Shown piece after piece: positions 8,685-18,328 of a DNA stretch of 64,000 nt (positions are counted from its first letter, which is position 1; the number at the start of each line of letters is the position of its first letter). Both the position numbers and the translations under genes were made by a program. The stretch is from positions 149,068 to 213,067 of the forward strand of contig NZ_JAUNTW010000001.1 of assembly GCF_030538495.1 (NCBI RefSeq). Reading direction: 5' to 3'. Origin of the DNA: Paracoccus sp. (in: a-proteobacteria) (lineage in GTDB: Bacteria > Pseudomonadota > Alphaproteobacteria > Rhodobacterales > Rhodobacteraceae). The notes under the pieces were generated by a model. The model saw only the letters and a list, made by a program, of their open reading frames with translations, had not been told where the DNA came from and did no database searches.

Positions 8685-10606
8685 TCCTCGGCGTAGTCCA
8701 GACGGATCAGCGGCGCGCCCGCCTCGACCTGATCGCCGGCGGCGGCCAGAACCTCGGCCACGGTGCCGGCGCGGGCGGCGGTCAGGCTGTGTTCCATCTT
8801 CATCGCCTCCAGCACGGCCAGACGGTCGCCCGCCTGCACCTGCTGCCCGGCGGTGACATGGACCGATTTCACCAGCCCCGGCATGGGCGAACGGGTCAGA
8901 CCGTCGCCACCGTCATCCGCGCCCTGACGATCCAGCGGATCCAGCGGTGCCAGATGCACGGTGCGCCCGCCGAACACGCTGACCCCGGCGGGATGCGTCA
9001 CGATGCGGTTGCGGCGCAGCGAATCGTCCACCCACCAGCGGTCACCCTGCCAGCGAACCTCGTGCGTGGAGCCGTCCAGCGTGACACGCGCCGCGCCGGG
9101 GCCAAGCACCTCAAGCACGGCGTCGCCGCCGTCCCACTGCATCGTGCGGCGCAGCGGATGCCACAGGGTCGCGCCGCCGATGGTGTCGGGGTTGTGCAGA
9201 CCGGCCAGCCCGACCACGGCCAAGGCACGGGCGCGCGGATCGGGTTCGGCGGCCTCAACCAAAGCGTCGATGTCGCGCCCGATCAGGCCGGTATCGACAT
9301 TGCCGTCACGGAACCCCTGATGCCGGGTCAGCGCGATCAGGAAATCGACGTTTGTCACCGACCCCGCGACCTCGGTATCGACCAAGGCGGCTTCAAGCGC
9401 GCGCAGCGCAATCGCGCGGGTCGCGCCATGGGTGATGACCTTGGCGATCATCGGGTCATACCACGGGCTGATCGTGTCGCCCTGACGCACGCCGGTTTCG
9501 ATCCGGGCATCGGGGAAGTTCAGATGCGCCAGCGTGCCGGTGGCGGGCAAGAAACCTGCGGGGACATCTTCGGCATAAAGACGCGCCTCGAACGAATGGC
9601 CGCGAATCGACAGGTCGGATTGCTGGGCGGGCAGCGGCTCACCCGAGGCCACGCGCAATTGCCATTCGACCAGATCAACGCCGGTAATCGCCTCGGTCAC
9701 GGGGTGTTCGACCTGCAAACGGGTGTTCATTTCCATGAACCAGAACCCATCGGGGCGCAGCCCGTCCGACCCGTCCACGATAAATTCAATGGTGCCAGCA
9801 CCGGCGTAACCAATCGCCTCGGCCGCGCGCACGGCGGCGTCGCCCATGGCCTGACGCATCTCAGTCGTCATGCCGGGGGCCGGGGCTTCCTCGATCACCT
9901 TTTGATGGCGGCGTTGCAGCGAACAATCGCGTTCGAACAGATGCACCGCGCGGGTGCCGTCGCCGAACACCTGAACCTCGATATGGCGGGGCGAGGTGAT
10001 GTATTTTTCAATCAGCACATTGGGGTTGCCGAATGCGGTCGCGGCCTCGCCCTGCGCGCTTTCCAATGCGGCGGCGAAATCGGCATCGCGTTCGACCAGC
10101 CGCATCCCCTTGCCGCCGCCGCCCGCCACGGCCTTGATCAGCACCGGATAGCCGATGCGCCCGGCCTGTTCGCGCAGGAAACCGGCATCCTGATTGTCGC
10201 CCTGATAGCCGGGAACAACCGGAACGCCCGCCTGTTCCATCAGCACCTTGGCCGCGTCTTTCAGACCCATGGCGCGAATGGCCGATGACGACGGCCCGAT
10301 GAACACCAGCCCCGCCGCCTGCACCGCATCCACGAAATCGGGGTTTTCCGACAGGAAACCATAGCCCGGATGGATCGCCTGCGCGCCCGTTTCCAATGCC
10401 GCCGCAATGATCGCATCGCCGCGCAGATAGCTGTCTTTCGGCGCAGGACCGCCCAGATGCACGGCCTCATCCGCCATGGCGACATGGCGCGCGCCCCGGT
10501 CGGCGTCGGAATACACGGCGACGGTCGCCACGCCCATGCGGCGGCAACTGTCGATGACCCGGCAGGCGATTTCACCACGGTTGGCGATCAGAATTTTGCT
10601 GAACAT
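8681..10606 (-). CDS. mccA: 3-Methylcrotonyl-CoA carboxylase biotin-containing alpha subunit
   Basis: A 641-residue subunit that carboxylates its own biotin and presents it to MccB. It has an N-terminal biotin carboxylase domain (MFSKILIANRGEIACRVI; ATP-grasp Gly-rich loop AVAGGGGKGMRLV near residue 160) and ends in a biotinyl domain whose EAMKMEH motif holds the biotinylated Lys about 35 residues from the C-terminus. A GAGGAACG site precedes the ATG. The operon partner mccB makes the methylcrotonyl assignment much more likely than acetyl- or propionyl-CoA carboxylase. Confidence 0.93.
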   Translation of the reverse strand: MFSKILIANRGEIACRVIDSCRRMGVATVAVYSDADRGARHVAMADEAVHLGGPAPKDSYLRGDAIIAAALETGAQAIHPGYGFLSENPDFVDAVQAAGLVFIGPSSSAIRAMGLKDAAKVLMEQAGVPVVPGYQGDNQDAGFLREQAGRIGYPVLIKAVAGGGGKGMRLVERDADFAAALESAQGEAATAFGNPNVLIEKYITSPRHIEVQVFGDGTRAVHLFERDCSLQRRHQKVIEEAPAPGMTTEMRQAMGDAAVRAAEAIGYAGAGTIEFIVDGSDGLRPDGFWFMEMNTRLQVEHPVTEAITGVDLVEWQLRVASGEPLPAQQSDLSIRGHSFEARLYAEDVPAGFLPATGTLAHLNFPDARIETGVRQGDTISPWYDPMIAKVITHGATRAIALRALEAALVDTEVAGSVTNVDFLIALTRHQGFRDGNVDTGLIGRDIDALVEAAEPDPRARALAVVGLAGLHNPDTIGGATLWHPLRRTMQWDGGDAVLEVLGPGAARVTLDGSTHEVRWQGDRWWVDDSLRRNRIVTHPAGVSVFGGRTVHLAPLDPLDRQGADDGGDGLTRSPMPGLVKSVHVTAGQQVQAGDRLAVLEAMKMEHSLTAARAGTVAEVLAAAGDQVEAGAPLIRLDYAEE

Positions 10607-10676
10607 GCGTTCCTCCGTTCATGCACCGGGTTTGGGTCCGGTATAAAGTCGTTCGGCTGGCCGGGCTGGCCCGCCG

Positions 10677-11642
10677 TCATTTGTATTCGATCAGGCCCTG
10701 ATGACGCGATGTCACCCGACCCCAGTAATACCGCAGCGCCCCAAGGGCTTCGGGCAGTTTTGACAGTGTCTGAAACGCCGCGCAGAGCAGGCAGCCGCTG
10801 CGCCGCGCCAGCCGCGCGATTTGCGCCGGATAGGCCAGCAGCACCAGCAACGCCCACGGCGTCACAACCGCGCCCAGCACCGCGACGATGGGCAGCGCCA
10901 GCCCCCAGATCAGCGCCCGCCGCAGCCGCGCCCCGGCGGGCTGGTTCGGCCCGTGCATCGCGACCGCCTCGGCCGTGGCATGACCGCCGCGCCGCATCCG
11001 CCGCCACCATTGCCCGAACCGAGTCATCGCCGCGTCATGCCAGACCATTTCGTGATCCAGCCGCCAAATCTGCCAGCCCGCATGGCGCAGACGCAGGCAC
11101 AGCTCCGGTTCTTCGCCCGCGATCAGGGCGGGGTTGAACCCGCCCGCGTCCCGAAACGCCCCGGCGCGCACGACGAAAATGCCGCCGACCGCATCGGTTT
11201 CCCCCGCCGGACGGTCCCATTCCGCATCGCACAACTGGTTATAGATCGACGCATCCGGGTGCCGTTCCCGCACCCGCCCCGCCACAATCGCGGCCTGCGC
11301 ATGGTCGCGCAGAAAATCGCGCGCCGTCGCAACCCAACCATCACGCAATTCGCAATCGCCGTCGATGAACTGAACCAAAGCATCACCCGGCAGCCCGGCC
11401 AAAGCGTCAAACCCCGCATTCCGCGCCCGCGCGGCGGTAAAGGGCCGGTCGCTGTCCAGCATCACCACCTGCGCCCCCAGATCATGCGCGGCCAGCACGC
11501 TGTCATCCGTTGACCCGCTGTCAACATAAACGACCGGCGCCAAGCCCTGCGCCCGCGCGGATTCCAGACACCGCACCAGCCGCGCCCCTTCGTTGCGGCC
11601 AATGATCACGGCGGCAGTGGATAGGTTATTTTCCGGGTGCAT
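10677..11642 (-). CDS. GT2 family glycosyltransferase with C-terminal membrane segment
   Basis: A 321-residue GT-A glycosyltransferase. It shows AAVIIGRNEGARLVRCLES at the N-terminus, VDSGSTDDS near residue 48, the metal-binding FIDGDCEL and the acceptor-side GEEPELCLRLRHAGW. Residues about 225-265 are hydrophobic (ALIWGLALPIVAVLG...), suggesting membrane attachment. The ATG at 11642, with GGGGA upstream, is preferred over the in-frame GTG at 11663. It overlaps the next glycosyltransferase by 17 nt. It is an unexpected insert between leucine-catabolic genes; the acceptor is unknown. Confidence 0.85.
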   Translation of the reverse strand: MHPENNLSTAAVIIGRNEGARLVRCLESARAQGLAPVVYVDSGSTDDSVLAAHDLGAQVVMLDSDRPFTAARARNAGFDALAGLPGDALVQFIDGDCELRDGWVATARDFLRDHAQAAIVAGRVRERHPDASIYNQLCDAEWDRPAGETDAVGGIFVVRAGAFRDAGGFNPALIAGEEPELCLRLRHAGWQIWRLDHEMVWHDAAMTRFGQWWRRMRRGGHATAEAVAMHGPNQPAGARLRRALIWGLALPIVAVLGAVVTPWALLVLLAYPAQIARLARRSGCLLCAAFQTLSKLPEALGALRYYWGRVTSRHQGLIEYK

Positions 11643-12603
11643 GACGGTCCCCCATCGGATCACGGAAATTCAACCAAATGTCACGCATTTCACCGTCGCG
11701 CACCGCACGCGCCGGTTTGCCAAACAATCGACGACAAGCGGCAAACCCGCGCCCCATCAGCCAACCCATATTCGCCAGAAACGGCCCCGGCACGCCATAG
11801 GCTTTGCGCATGAACCGCGTGCGGGACGCGTAATAATAGGCCGGCAACCGCCGCAACATCCGACGATCTGCGACCAACGACCCGCTGCCGCCTTCGTCAT
11901 GGGTGACAACGGCATTATGCACTGGCTGGATACGCCACCCCGCACGACCCGCGCGCAGGCAATAGTCAATATCCTCGAAATACATGAAGTAACCTTCATC
12001 CAGTCCGCCCAACTGGTCCACCATGTCACCGCGCAACATGATCGCGGCAAAGCTGGCCCAACCAATATCGGAAGCCGCCACGTCATTGGTCAGCGGCACA
12101 TTCCATCGGCCAAGAAGCCGCGTCACAGGGCCGGATGCCGCGCCGCGGATCACCTCGCTGAATGGCGAGGGTTGACGGAACAGGCTGGTCTGCGGAACGC
12201 CCGCGCTGTCGGTGATACGCGGCGAAAACAGCCCCATATCCGGCGGCGCCGCATCCGCCGCCGACAGCATCGCCGCGCAAAACCCCGGCAACAGCAGCGC
12301 ATCCGAGTTCAGCAACAGGTAATAATCCGCCGGCGCGGCCCCCATGCCCAGATTATGCCCCGCCGAAAAACCGCCATTATCGGGCGATTCGATTAGCCGA
12401 ACCGGACTGCTGCCAGCGGGCAGCGCCGCGATCTGCGCCGTCAGGTCGCCCACCGACCTATCGCCCGAATTGTTATCTACAACTACGGTCAGCACATCGT
12501 CGCGTCCCGCCAGATCGTTCAGAACCGAACGCACACAGGCCCATGTCATCGCCGCCGTGCGGTAATTGATAACCGAAATTAGCAGCCGATATTTTTCCGT
12601 CAC
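11626..12603 (-). CDS. GT2 family glycosyltransferase (rhamnosyltransferase-like)
   Basis: A 325-residue GT-A enzyme similar in layout to WbbL/rhamnosyl transferases. It has LLISVINYRT at the start, VDNNSGD near residue 45, NGGFSAGHNLGM, the LLLNSDALLLPG metal site and DEGYFMYFEDIDYCLRAGR. The GTG at 12603 is chosen because it has AAGGTG upstream and a GTGA overlap with the ASCH gene stop. The pair of glycosyltransferases probably builds a surface glycan; why they sit in a catabolic operon is unclear. Confidence 0.83.
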   Translation of the reverse strand: MTEKYRLLISVINYRTAAMTWACVRSVLNDLAGRDDVLTVVVDNNSGDRSVGDLTAQIAALPAGSSPVRLIESPDNGGFSAGHNLGMGAAPADYYLLLNSDALLLPGFCAAMLSAADAAPPDMGLFSPRITDSAGVPQTSLFRQPSPFSEVIRGAASGPVTRLLGRWNVPLTNDVAASDIGWASFAAIMLRGDMVDQLGGLDEGYFMYFEDIDYCLRAGRAGWRIQPVHNAVVTHDEGGSGSLVADRRMLRRLPAYYYASRTRFMRKAYGVPGPFLANMGWLMGRGFAACRRLFGKPARAVRDGEMRDIWLNFRDPMGDRHAPGK

Positions 12604-12998
12604 ATCAGCACCTTTACCAATTTGAACCACTCGCAGACGATCAGCATATCGTCGTCAAAGCCGCCATTGCGTTCGAAAAAATCCTGATGCGCGGCGCGCC
12701 ATTCGGGGGCGTTGCCTTCGCCCTCGGCAAGGGCGAAATCGGCGGGGATGTCGCGAAAGGGCAGCAGCTGAACATCGGTGATCTGATAGATCAGCGCGGG
12801 GCGGTCGTCCCAGTCATGGGCCACCATCAGATCACCCGGTTGCGGCACGGATTCGCCTTCGGCCTGATAATCACGCAAGGCGGCGCAGGTCGCGGTTTTG
12901 CGACCCTGGACGATCAGGTCCAAGAGGCGCGCCGATAATTCCGGGCTGTCCCCGAAATCCGTGCGCCGCGCCTGCATATGTGCCGCCCCGCCCGCCAT
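12600..12998 (-). CDS. ASCH domain protein
   Basis: A 132-residue protein with the ASCH fold (related to PUA). Visible motifs are LLDLIVQGRKTATCAAL, PQPGDLMVAHDWDDRPALIYQITDVQLLPF and a C-terminal ERNGGFDDDMLIVCEWFKLV. ASCH proteins bind RNA or act on modified nucleosides; some are amidohydrolases. The stop of mccB and its ATG overlap as TAATG. Its function in this operon is not evident. Confidence 0.85.
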   Translation of the reverse strand: MAGGAAHMQARRTDFGDSPELSARLLDLIVQGRKTATCAALRDYQAEGESVPQPGDLMVAHDWDDRPALIYQITDVQLLPFRDIPADFALAEGEGNAPEWRAAHQDFFERNGGFDDDMLIVCEWFKLVKVLM

Positions 12999-14602
12999 TA
13001 CATGCGGAACACGCCAAAGCGTGTCGGCTCAATCGGGGCGTTCAGCGATGCGCGCAGCGACAGGGCCAGAATGTCGCGGGTTTTGCGCGGGTCGATGATG
13101 CCGTCATCCCACAGCCGCGCCGAAGCATAGAGCGGGTGCGACTGATGGTCGAACATTTCGATCGTGGGGCGTTTGAATTCGGCTTCGTCCTCGGCGGACC
13201 ATGTGCCGCCTTTGCGTTCGATCCCGTCGCGTTTCACGGTCGCCAACACGCCCGCCGCCTGTTCGCCGCCCATCACGGAAATGCGGCTGTTGGGCCATGT
13301 CCACAGGAAACGCGGGCTGTATGCGCGCCCCGACATGCCATAGTTTCCGGCCCCGAACGACCCGCCCACCAGCATGGTGATTTTCGGCACATTCGTGGTT
13401 GCCACGGCGGTCACCATTTTCGCGCCATGCCGCGCGATGCCTTCGTTTTCGTATTTGCGGCCCACCATGAACCCGGTGATGTTTTGCAGGAAAATCAACG
13501 GCGTGCCGCGCTGCGAACACAGTTCGATGAAATGCGCGCCCTTTTGCGCGGCTTCGGAAAACAGCACGCCGTTATTGGCGATGATGCCGACCGGGCAGCC
13601 CTGAATATGCGCAAAGCCGGTGACCAGCGTTTCGCCAAAGCGGGCCTTGAATTCGTCAAAGCGGCTGCCGTCCACGACGCGGGCAATCACCTCGCGGATG
13701 TCATAGGGGGTGCGCAGATCGCCGGGAACGACGCCCAGAATGTCTTCGGGGTCATAGGCCGGGTCTTCGGGCGATTGCCACGCGACGGTGCTGGGCAGAC
13801 GGCGGTTCAGGTTGCTGATCGCGCGGCGGGCCTGTGCCAAGGCGTGCGCGTCATCTTCGGCCAGATAATCGGCCACGCCCGACAGGCGGGTGTGAACATC
13901 GCCGCCGCCCAGATCCTCGGCGCTGACAACTTCGCCGGTTGCGGCCTTGACCAAGGGCGGTCCGGCCAGGAAAATCGTGCCTTGGTTGCGCACGATGATC
14001 GTCACGTCCGACATGGCGGGAACATAGGCGCCGCCCGCCGTGCACGACCCCATCACAACGGCGATCTGCGGAATACCCTTGGCCGACATGCGCGCCTGAT
14101 TGTAGAAAATCCGCCCGAAATGGTCGCGGTCGGGAAAGACCTCATCCTGATTGGGCAGGTTCGCCCCGCCGCTGTCCACCAGATAGACGCAAGGCAGGTT
14201 GCATTCTTCGGCGATTTCCTGGGCGCGCAGGTGCTTTTTCACCGTCATCGGGTAATAGGTGCCGCCCTTGACCGTGGCGTCGTTGGCCACGACCATCACG
14301 TCCTGCCCATGCACGCGGCCAATGCCCGCGATCACGCCTGCCGCCGGGGCCGCGCCGTCATACATGCCATGCGCCGCCGTCGCGCCGATTTCCAAAAACG
14401 GGCTGCCGGGATCCAGCAGATTGGCCACACGTTCGCGGGGCAGCATTTTCCCGCGCGAGGTGTGCCGTTCCATCGCGGCGGGGCCGCCACCGGCAAGGGC
14501 CGCCTCGGCCGCGCTGCGAGCCGTGGCCAACAGGTCCAGATGCGCCTGACGGTTCGCGCGGAACGCATCAGAAGAAGGGATCGCCGAAGTGGTCAGTTTC
14601 AT
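12998..14602 (-). CDS. mccB: 3-Methylcrotonyl-CoA carboxylase carboxyltransferase beta subunit
   Basis: A 534-residue carboxyltransferase that moves CO2 from MccA-biotin to 3-methylcrotonyl-CoA. The chain has the N-terminal [14 protein letters not shown], the acyl-CoA site [23 protein letters not shown] and the Gly-rich [16 protein letters not shown], followed by the C-terminal biotin-side [19 protein letters not shown]. The ATG at 14602 has AAGGA upstream and overlaps the stop of the preceding gene as ATGA. Length matches bacterial MccB. Confidence 0.95.
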   Translation of the reverse strand: MKLTTSAIPSSDAFRANRQAHLDLLATARSAAEAALAGGGPAAMERHTSRGKMLPRERVANLLDPGSPFLEIGATAAHGMYDGAAPAAGVIAGIGRVHGQDVMVVANDATVKGGTYYPMTVKKHLRAQEIAEECNLPCVYLVDSGGANLPNQDEVFPDRDHFGRIFYNQARMSAKGIPQIAVVMGSCTAGGAYVPAMSDVTIIVRNQGTIFLAGPPLVKAATGEVVSAEDLGGGDVHTRLSGVADYLAEDDAHALAQARRAISNLNRRLPSTVAWQSPEDPAYDPEDILGVVPGDLRTPYDIREVIARVVDGSRFDEFKARFGETLVTGFAHIQGCPVGIIANNGVLFSEAAQKGAHFIELCSQRGTPLIFLQNITGFMVGRKYENEGIARHGAKMVTAVATTNVPKITMLVGGSFGAGNYGMSGRAYSPRFLWTWPNSRISVMGGEQAAGVLATVKRDGIERKGGTWSAEDEAEFKRPTIEMFDHQSHPLYASARLWDDGIIDPRKTRDILALSLRASLNAPIEPTRFGVFRM

Positions 14603-15384
14603 AGGGTGGTCCTTGGGGCTTGGGTTTCGGTTGCGCCCGTATGGGGCGTGATAAGGGGGGACAGGCGCTGACCCGCAACGCACAGCGCCAGATCGCGCAG
14701 ATCATCCTGCGGCAAATGGGAAAACACGGTCACGGCGCGGGGTTCGGTGCCATGCGGCCGCGCGGTCAGATTGGCGCGCATATGATCGCGGCAGGCGGCG
14801 GGGTCCGCCATCCATCGGCAATCCAGAGGGGCGAACTGCGCGCAGATCGCGCCCCGGGGATGCTGAAACGGCTGCGGCTGCGCGCACATCATCTGTTCGG
14901 TGTCATCAAGGCAGCGGTCAAAGTCGCGAACAGGCCGGTCCAGATCGTCCGGCACATCCGCCAGCACGGGCAGGCGGATCGGGACGCCTTCGACCGCCCC
15001 GGCATAGGTCAGCATGGCCAGATGTCGCGACTGGTTGCGCGTGGCGCAGTCATCGGCGCTGAACAGCGCGTCGCATGGTATGTCCTCATCATCCACCGTC
15101 ATGGTCAGCAAATGATCCATCAGCGCCGCATCCATGCCGCCCGCCCGCGCCTGCGCCGTCACATCGGCCAGACGCGCGGCGATGCCAGTTGCATAACCAA
15201 CCCGGCACGCATCGGGATCGGGCGCGTCGTCGCACCACATCAGCAACAGATCACAGGGCTGCGGTTCATCCGGTGCCGTGGCCATCTGCGCCAGACAACG
15301 ATCATGCGCGGCCAGAGCCTGATCCGCAGGCCCCGCCCAAATGGGCCACGGCAACAGCGCCAGTATCAGGGCCGCGCCGCGCAT
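14599..15384 (-). CDS. Cys-rich secreted protein of unknown function
   Basis: A 261-residue protein with a short signal peptide ([14 protein letters not shown]). The mature chain is acidic and has about a dozen Cys spread along it ([62 protein letters not shown]), so disulfides and periplasmic location are likely. It directly follows three LprI-like genes and starts with a TGATG overlap. It lacks the core WxxYRDxxC motif of LprI, so I do not place it in that family. Confidence 0.7.
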   Translation of the reverse strand: MRGAALILALLPWPIWAGPADQALAAHDRCLAQMATAPDEPQPCDLLLMWCDDAPDPDACRVGYATGIAARLADVTAQARAGGMDAALMDHLLTMTVDDEDIPCDALFSADDCATRNQSRHLAMLTYAGAVEGVPIRLPVLADVPDDLDRPVRDFDRCLDDTEQMMCAQPQPFQHPRGAICAQFAPLDCRWMADPAACRDHMRANLTARPHGTEPRAVTVFSHLPQDDLRDLALCVAGQRLSPLITPHTGATETQAPRTTL

Positions 15385-15821
15385 CAGTTATACCTGTCCA
15401 GCCACAGCGCCTGACGCGCGGTCAGGACCATCTGGCAGTGCGCGGCGGATGGAACGCGCCCGCTGCCGCCTTCCCATGTCGTCCCGTCATAGGCACAGGC
15501 CGCATCGCGATAGGTGATCCAGGCCCGCTGCATGTCGCGCAGCGCCGTGGCCTGTTCGCTGCCCTTGCCCGCGCGGGTCATCACTTCGGCATAGGTCGCG
15601 TTCAGCCGCGCGTCCCAGATCGCCCATTCGTTGCTGAAACAGTCGGTCATGCCAGCGGTTGTCTGCCCCGCAGGCTGTTCCATGCAGGCATCCGCCGTGA
15701 TGCCGATGCAGGCGTCACGCCCGCCATCCGCCAGACAGGCGTTCAGCGGCGCGGCGTCGAACGGCACCTGCGCCAGTGCGACGGCGGGCCATGCCGCCCA
15801 TATCAGCGCCGCGCGGATCAT
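15384..15821 (-). CDS. LprI/DUF1311-like periplasmic protein (copy 3)
   Basis: A 145-residue protein with a signal peptide ending in AVALAQ. It has the LprI-type core: a Cys before a WDARLNATY segment, then MQRAWITYRDAACAYDG and a final CQMVLTARQALWLDRY. LprI-like proteins include inhibitors of lysozyme, and many are of unknown function. The shortest of the three copies in this operon, it is coupled by ATGA to the upstream copy. Confidence 0.85.
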   Translation of the reverse strand: MIRAALIWAAWPAVALAQVPFDAAPLNACLADGGRDACIGITADACMEQPAGQTTAGMTDCFSNEWAIWDARLNATYAEVMTRAGKGSEQATALRDMQRAWITYRDAACAYDGTTWEGGSGRVPSAAHCQMVLTARQALWLDRYN

Positions 15822-16444
15822 TCCGGGAACCCCTCATAGCCCAGCACCTGTTCCAGACGCAGAGCCTCGGCCGCGGTCAGGCGCATCTCGCAGGCGAGCC
15901 GCGGGATGCGGTCGGCCCCCTCGACATCGGCGCCGCCTGCCTCATGCGCGCAAGCGGCGTCGCGCCATGCGGTCCATGCGGGGGCAAGCGCCAAGGCCAG
16001 CGGGTCGTCATCCGTTTGCCGCGCCAGAATATCGCGATAATCGGCCAGCAGCGCGGCCCATTGATCGCCCTCGGCCCCGATGCACAGCAGGTCGGTGGTG
16101 ACCGCCGGTTCCGCCGCGCCTTCGATACAGATATGCGCGGCCAGCCCGATGCAGGTCGTCCGATCCGCGCCGGTGTGATGCGACAAACAGCCGGTCAGAA
16201 TCGCCGGGTCATAGCCGCGATCATCCGGCGCGGCCTGCCACATCATTTCGGTGACGATGCAATTCTGCGCGCCCTGCGGCGTGGCCGGGTCCAGTTCCGC
16301 GATGCAGTCCAAGGCCATGACCCCCAGACAGTCAAACGCCCCCGGCTGGTCCTGACAGGCGCGCACCATCTGCGCATCCACCACCACACCCTGCCCCGCC
16401 GCAGGCAGCGCCATCAGCAGGATCAGGGCGGCGGCGCGGATCAT
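15818..16444 (-). CDS. LprI/DUF1311-like periplasmic protein (copy 2)
   Basis: A 208-residue secreted protein with a signal peptide (LILLMALPAAGQG). The C-terminal half has the LprI core in diverged form: CIGAEGDQWAALLADYRDI, then APAWTAWRDAACAHEAG and CEMRLTAAEALRLEQV. The N-terminal half repeats a CxxxMALDCIAE...NCIVTEMMWQAAPD pattern, as if a second, decayed unit was fused in front. The ATGA overlap couples it to copy 1. Confidence 0.8.
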   Translation of the reverse strand: MIRAAALILLMALPAAGQGVVVDAQMVRACQDQPGAFDCLGVMALDCIAELDPATPQGAQNCIVTEMMWQAAPDDRGYDPAILTGCLSHHTGADRTTCIGLAAHICIEGAAEPAVTTDLLCIGAEGDQWAALLADYRDILARQTDDDPLALALAPAWTAWRDAACAHEAGGADVEGADRIPRLACEMRLTAAEALRLEQVLGYEGFPE

Positions 16445-16923
16445 TCAGCCGGCCCCTGGCCGCGCATGGCCAAAGCCTGCCGCGCGGTCATATCCATCAC
16501 ACAATTCTGCACCGCAGGCGCCGCCGCCGTGCCGCCCTGATACACCGCGCCCGCATAAGCACAGGTTGCATCGCGCCACGCCATCCACGCCCGCTGCGCA
16601 TCACGCAGCAGCGGCGCGGTTTCCGGGGTGGTCATGCCTAACGCCTTAGCCTCGGCATCGGCGGCCTCGGATTCGGCCATGGCCACCTGATAGGCGTCGT
16701 TCAGCATGTTGTCCCATTGGTCGGTTTCCGCCGACAGGCAGGACACCATCCCAGCGGTTGAGCTGTCCGAACACCGCGCCGCCGCGATGCCGATGCAGGC
16801 GTCGGGGGTGTCCGCCCGCACATCCAGACACGACCACAGAATATCCGGGTCATACCCCCCGTGATCCTGCGCCATGGCAGGCGCGGCAAAGATCAGTGCG
16901 ATTGCGGCCATGCGGATCATCAT
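16441..16923 (-). CDS. LprI/DUF1311-like periplasmic protein (copy 1)
   Basis: A 160-residue protein with a signal peptide (MAAIALIFAAPAMAQ). The core follows the LprI pattern: CLSAETDQWDNMLNDAYQ, DAQRAWMAWRDATCAYAG and a final CVMDMTARQALAM. It begins 84 nt after the ivd stop, downstream of an AGGGGGG site; the second Met at 16920 has better spacing than the first. It opens the block of secreted proteins inside the leucine operon. Confidence 0.85.
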   Translation of the reverse strand: MMIRMAAIALIFAAPAMAQDHGGYDPDILWSCLDVRADTPDACIGIAAARCSDSSTAGMVSCLSAETDQWDNMLNDAYQVAMAESEAADAEAKALGMTTPETAPLLRDAQRAWMAWRDATCAYAGAVYQGGTAAAPAVQNCVMDMTARQALAMRGQGPAE

Positions 16924-17007
16924 TTCCCCCCTGATGTCGCGGTGCAGATGGCCTGAGGCCCCGGCGGGGCAACAGGCGGTGTCATCGGGGCAGCGCCCCC
17001 CGGCCCG

Positions 17008-18168
17008 TCAGACCAGATTCATCAATTCGCGGCCAATCAGCATCCGGCGGATTTCGCTGGTGCCTGCGCCGATTTCCATCAGCTTGGCGTCACGGAACAG
17101 ACGGCTGACGGTCGAATCGTTCAGGAAGCCCGCGCCACCCAGTGCCTGAACCGCCTGATGCGCCTGCACCATGGCCTGTTCCGACGCATAAAGAACCGCA
17201 CCGGCCGCGTCCTGACGGGTCACTTTACCCGCATCGCAGGCCTTGGCGACCTCATAGACATAGGCGCGGGCGGTGTTCAGCGCGACATACATATCGGCGA
17301 TCTTGCCCTGCATCAGTTGGAAATTGCCAATCGGCTGACCGAACTGTTTGCGTTCCTTCATATAGGGCATCACTTCGTCCAGACAGGCGGCCATGATGCC
17401 GGTGCCGATGCCCGACAGAACCAGACGTTCGTAATCCAAGCCCGACATCAGAACGCGCACGCCGCGCCCTTCTTCGCCCAGGATGTTTTCGAACGGGATT
17501 TCGCAATCTTCAAAGATCAGCTCACCCGTGTTCGACCCGCGCATCCCCAGCTTGTCGAAATGGGGGCTGGTGCTGAAACCCTTCATCCCGCGTTCGACGA
17601 TGAATGCGGTGATGCCTTTGGACCCGGCTTCGGGGTCGGTTTTGGCATAAACGACCAGAGTGTGCGCGTCGGGCGCGTTCGTGATCCAGTATTTGTTGCC
17701 GTTCAGAACAAAGCGGTCATTTTTCTTTTCCGCGCGCAGCTTCATGCTGACAACATCGGACCCCGCGCCTTCTTCGGACATGGCAAGCGCGCCCACGGCC
17801 TTGCCGCTGCACAGATCGGGCAGGTATTTGCGGCGCTGTTCGTCGGTGCCGTTCAGCTTGATCTGGTTAACGCACAGATTCGAATGTGCGCCATAGGACA
17901 GGCTGATGCTGGCCGAGGCCCGCGCCAGTTCCTCGGTCGCGATCACATGCGCCAGATAGCCCATGCCCGACCCGCCGAATTCTTCGGACACGGTGATGCC
18001 CAACAGACCCAGCTCGCCCATTTCCGGCCACAATTCGTTCGGAAATTCATTGTCTTTATCGACCTGCGCCGCCATCGGCTTGACGCGATCCTGCGCCCAG
18101 CGATGCACCATATCACGAAGCGCGTTAACGTCTTCGCCCAGATCGAACTCCATCCCTTGCGTAAACAT
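17008..18168 (-). CDS. ivd: Isovaleryl-CoA dehydrogenase
   Basis: A 386-residue acyl-CoA dehydrogenase that oxidises isovaleryl-CoA to 3-methylcrotonyl-CoA using FAD, the first operon-encoded step. It shows [15 protein letters not shown] and [19 protein letters not shown] (FAD/substrate sites) and the [14 protein letters not shown] segment whose Glu is the catalytic base in isovaleryl-CoA dehydrogenases, plus a C-terminal [16 protein letters not shown]. The ATG at 18168 with GAGGGAG upstream is chosen over the in-frame ATG at 18207, which lies inside the promoter-operator region. Confidence 0.95.
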   Translation of the reverse strand: MFTQGMEFDLGEDVNALRDMVHRWAQDRVKPMAAQVDKDNEFPNELWPEMGELGLLGITVSEEFGGSGMGYLAHVIATEELARASASISLSYGAHSNLCVNQIKLNGTDEQRRKYLPDLCSGKAVGALAMSEEGAGSDVVSMKLRAEKKNDRFVLNGNKYWITNAPDAHTLVVYAKTDPEAGSKGITAFIVERGMKGFSTSPHFDKLGMRGSNTGELIFEDCEIPFENILGEEGRGVRVLMSGLDYERLVLSGIGTGIMAACLDEVMPYMKERKQFGQPIGNFQLMQGKIADMYVALNTARAYVYEVAKACDAGKVTRQDAAGAVLYASEQAMVQAHQAVQALGGAGFLNDSTVSRLFRDAKLMEIGAGTSEIRRMLIGRELMNLV

Positions 18169-18192
18169 CGCCGCAACTCCCTCTGGCTTTAT

Positions 18193-18206
18193 TGAACGCT
18201 TGTTCA
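18193..18206 (-). promoter_or_regulatory. Palindromic operator upstream of ivd
   Basis: A perfect inverted repeat TGAAC-gctt-GTTCA is centred 31-32 nt upstream of the ivd start and directly downstream of a good -10 box. Such short-spaced palindromes are typical of TetR- or MerR-type repressors of catabolic operons. No regulator gene is in the window, so the cognate protein is unknown. Confidence 0.6.
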
Positions 18207-18209
18207 TTT

Positions 18210-18237
18210 ATTACATCAGCCGCCACGCAGCCGTCAA
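18210..18237 (-). promoter_or_regulatory. Sigma70-like promoter of the leucine operon
   Basis: On the minus strand TTGACG (18237-18232), a 16-nt spacer and TGTAAT (18215-18210) form a good promoter. Transcription would start near 18203, inside the palindrome. This placement implies repression by blocking the start site. Confidence 0.55.
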
Positions 18238-18328
18238 GCACAGCCTGCGCGCGGATGCGGGTGGCGTCAACACCTGCTTGCGCGCGGACGCGCGGGGCGA
18301 CATGGTGCGCGCGATAATGGGGGCAGAT

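Noticed and set aside
8651..10288. A 545-codon plus-strand frame over mccA.
   Set aside because: It is antisense to a well-conserved carboxylase gene and has shadow-like composition.
12980..14671. A 563-codon plus-strand frame over mccB.
   Set aside because: It mirrors the whole mccB gene; composition and lack of motifs mark it as a shadow.
18238..18328. Possible cobalamin riboswitch before cobC.
   Set aside because: The gap is short and contains no recognisable B12-box.
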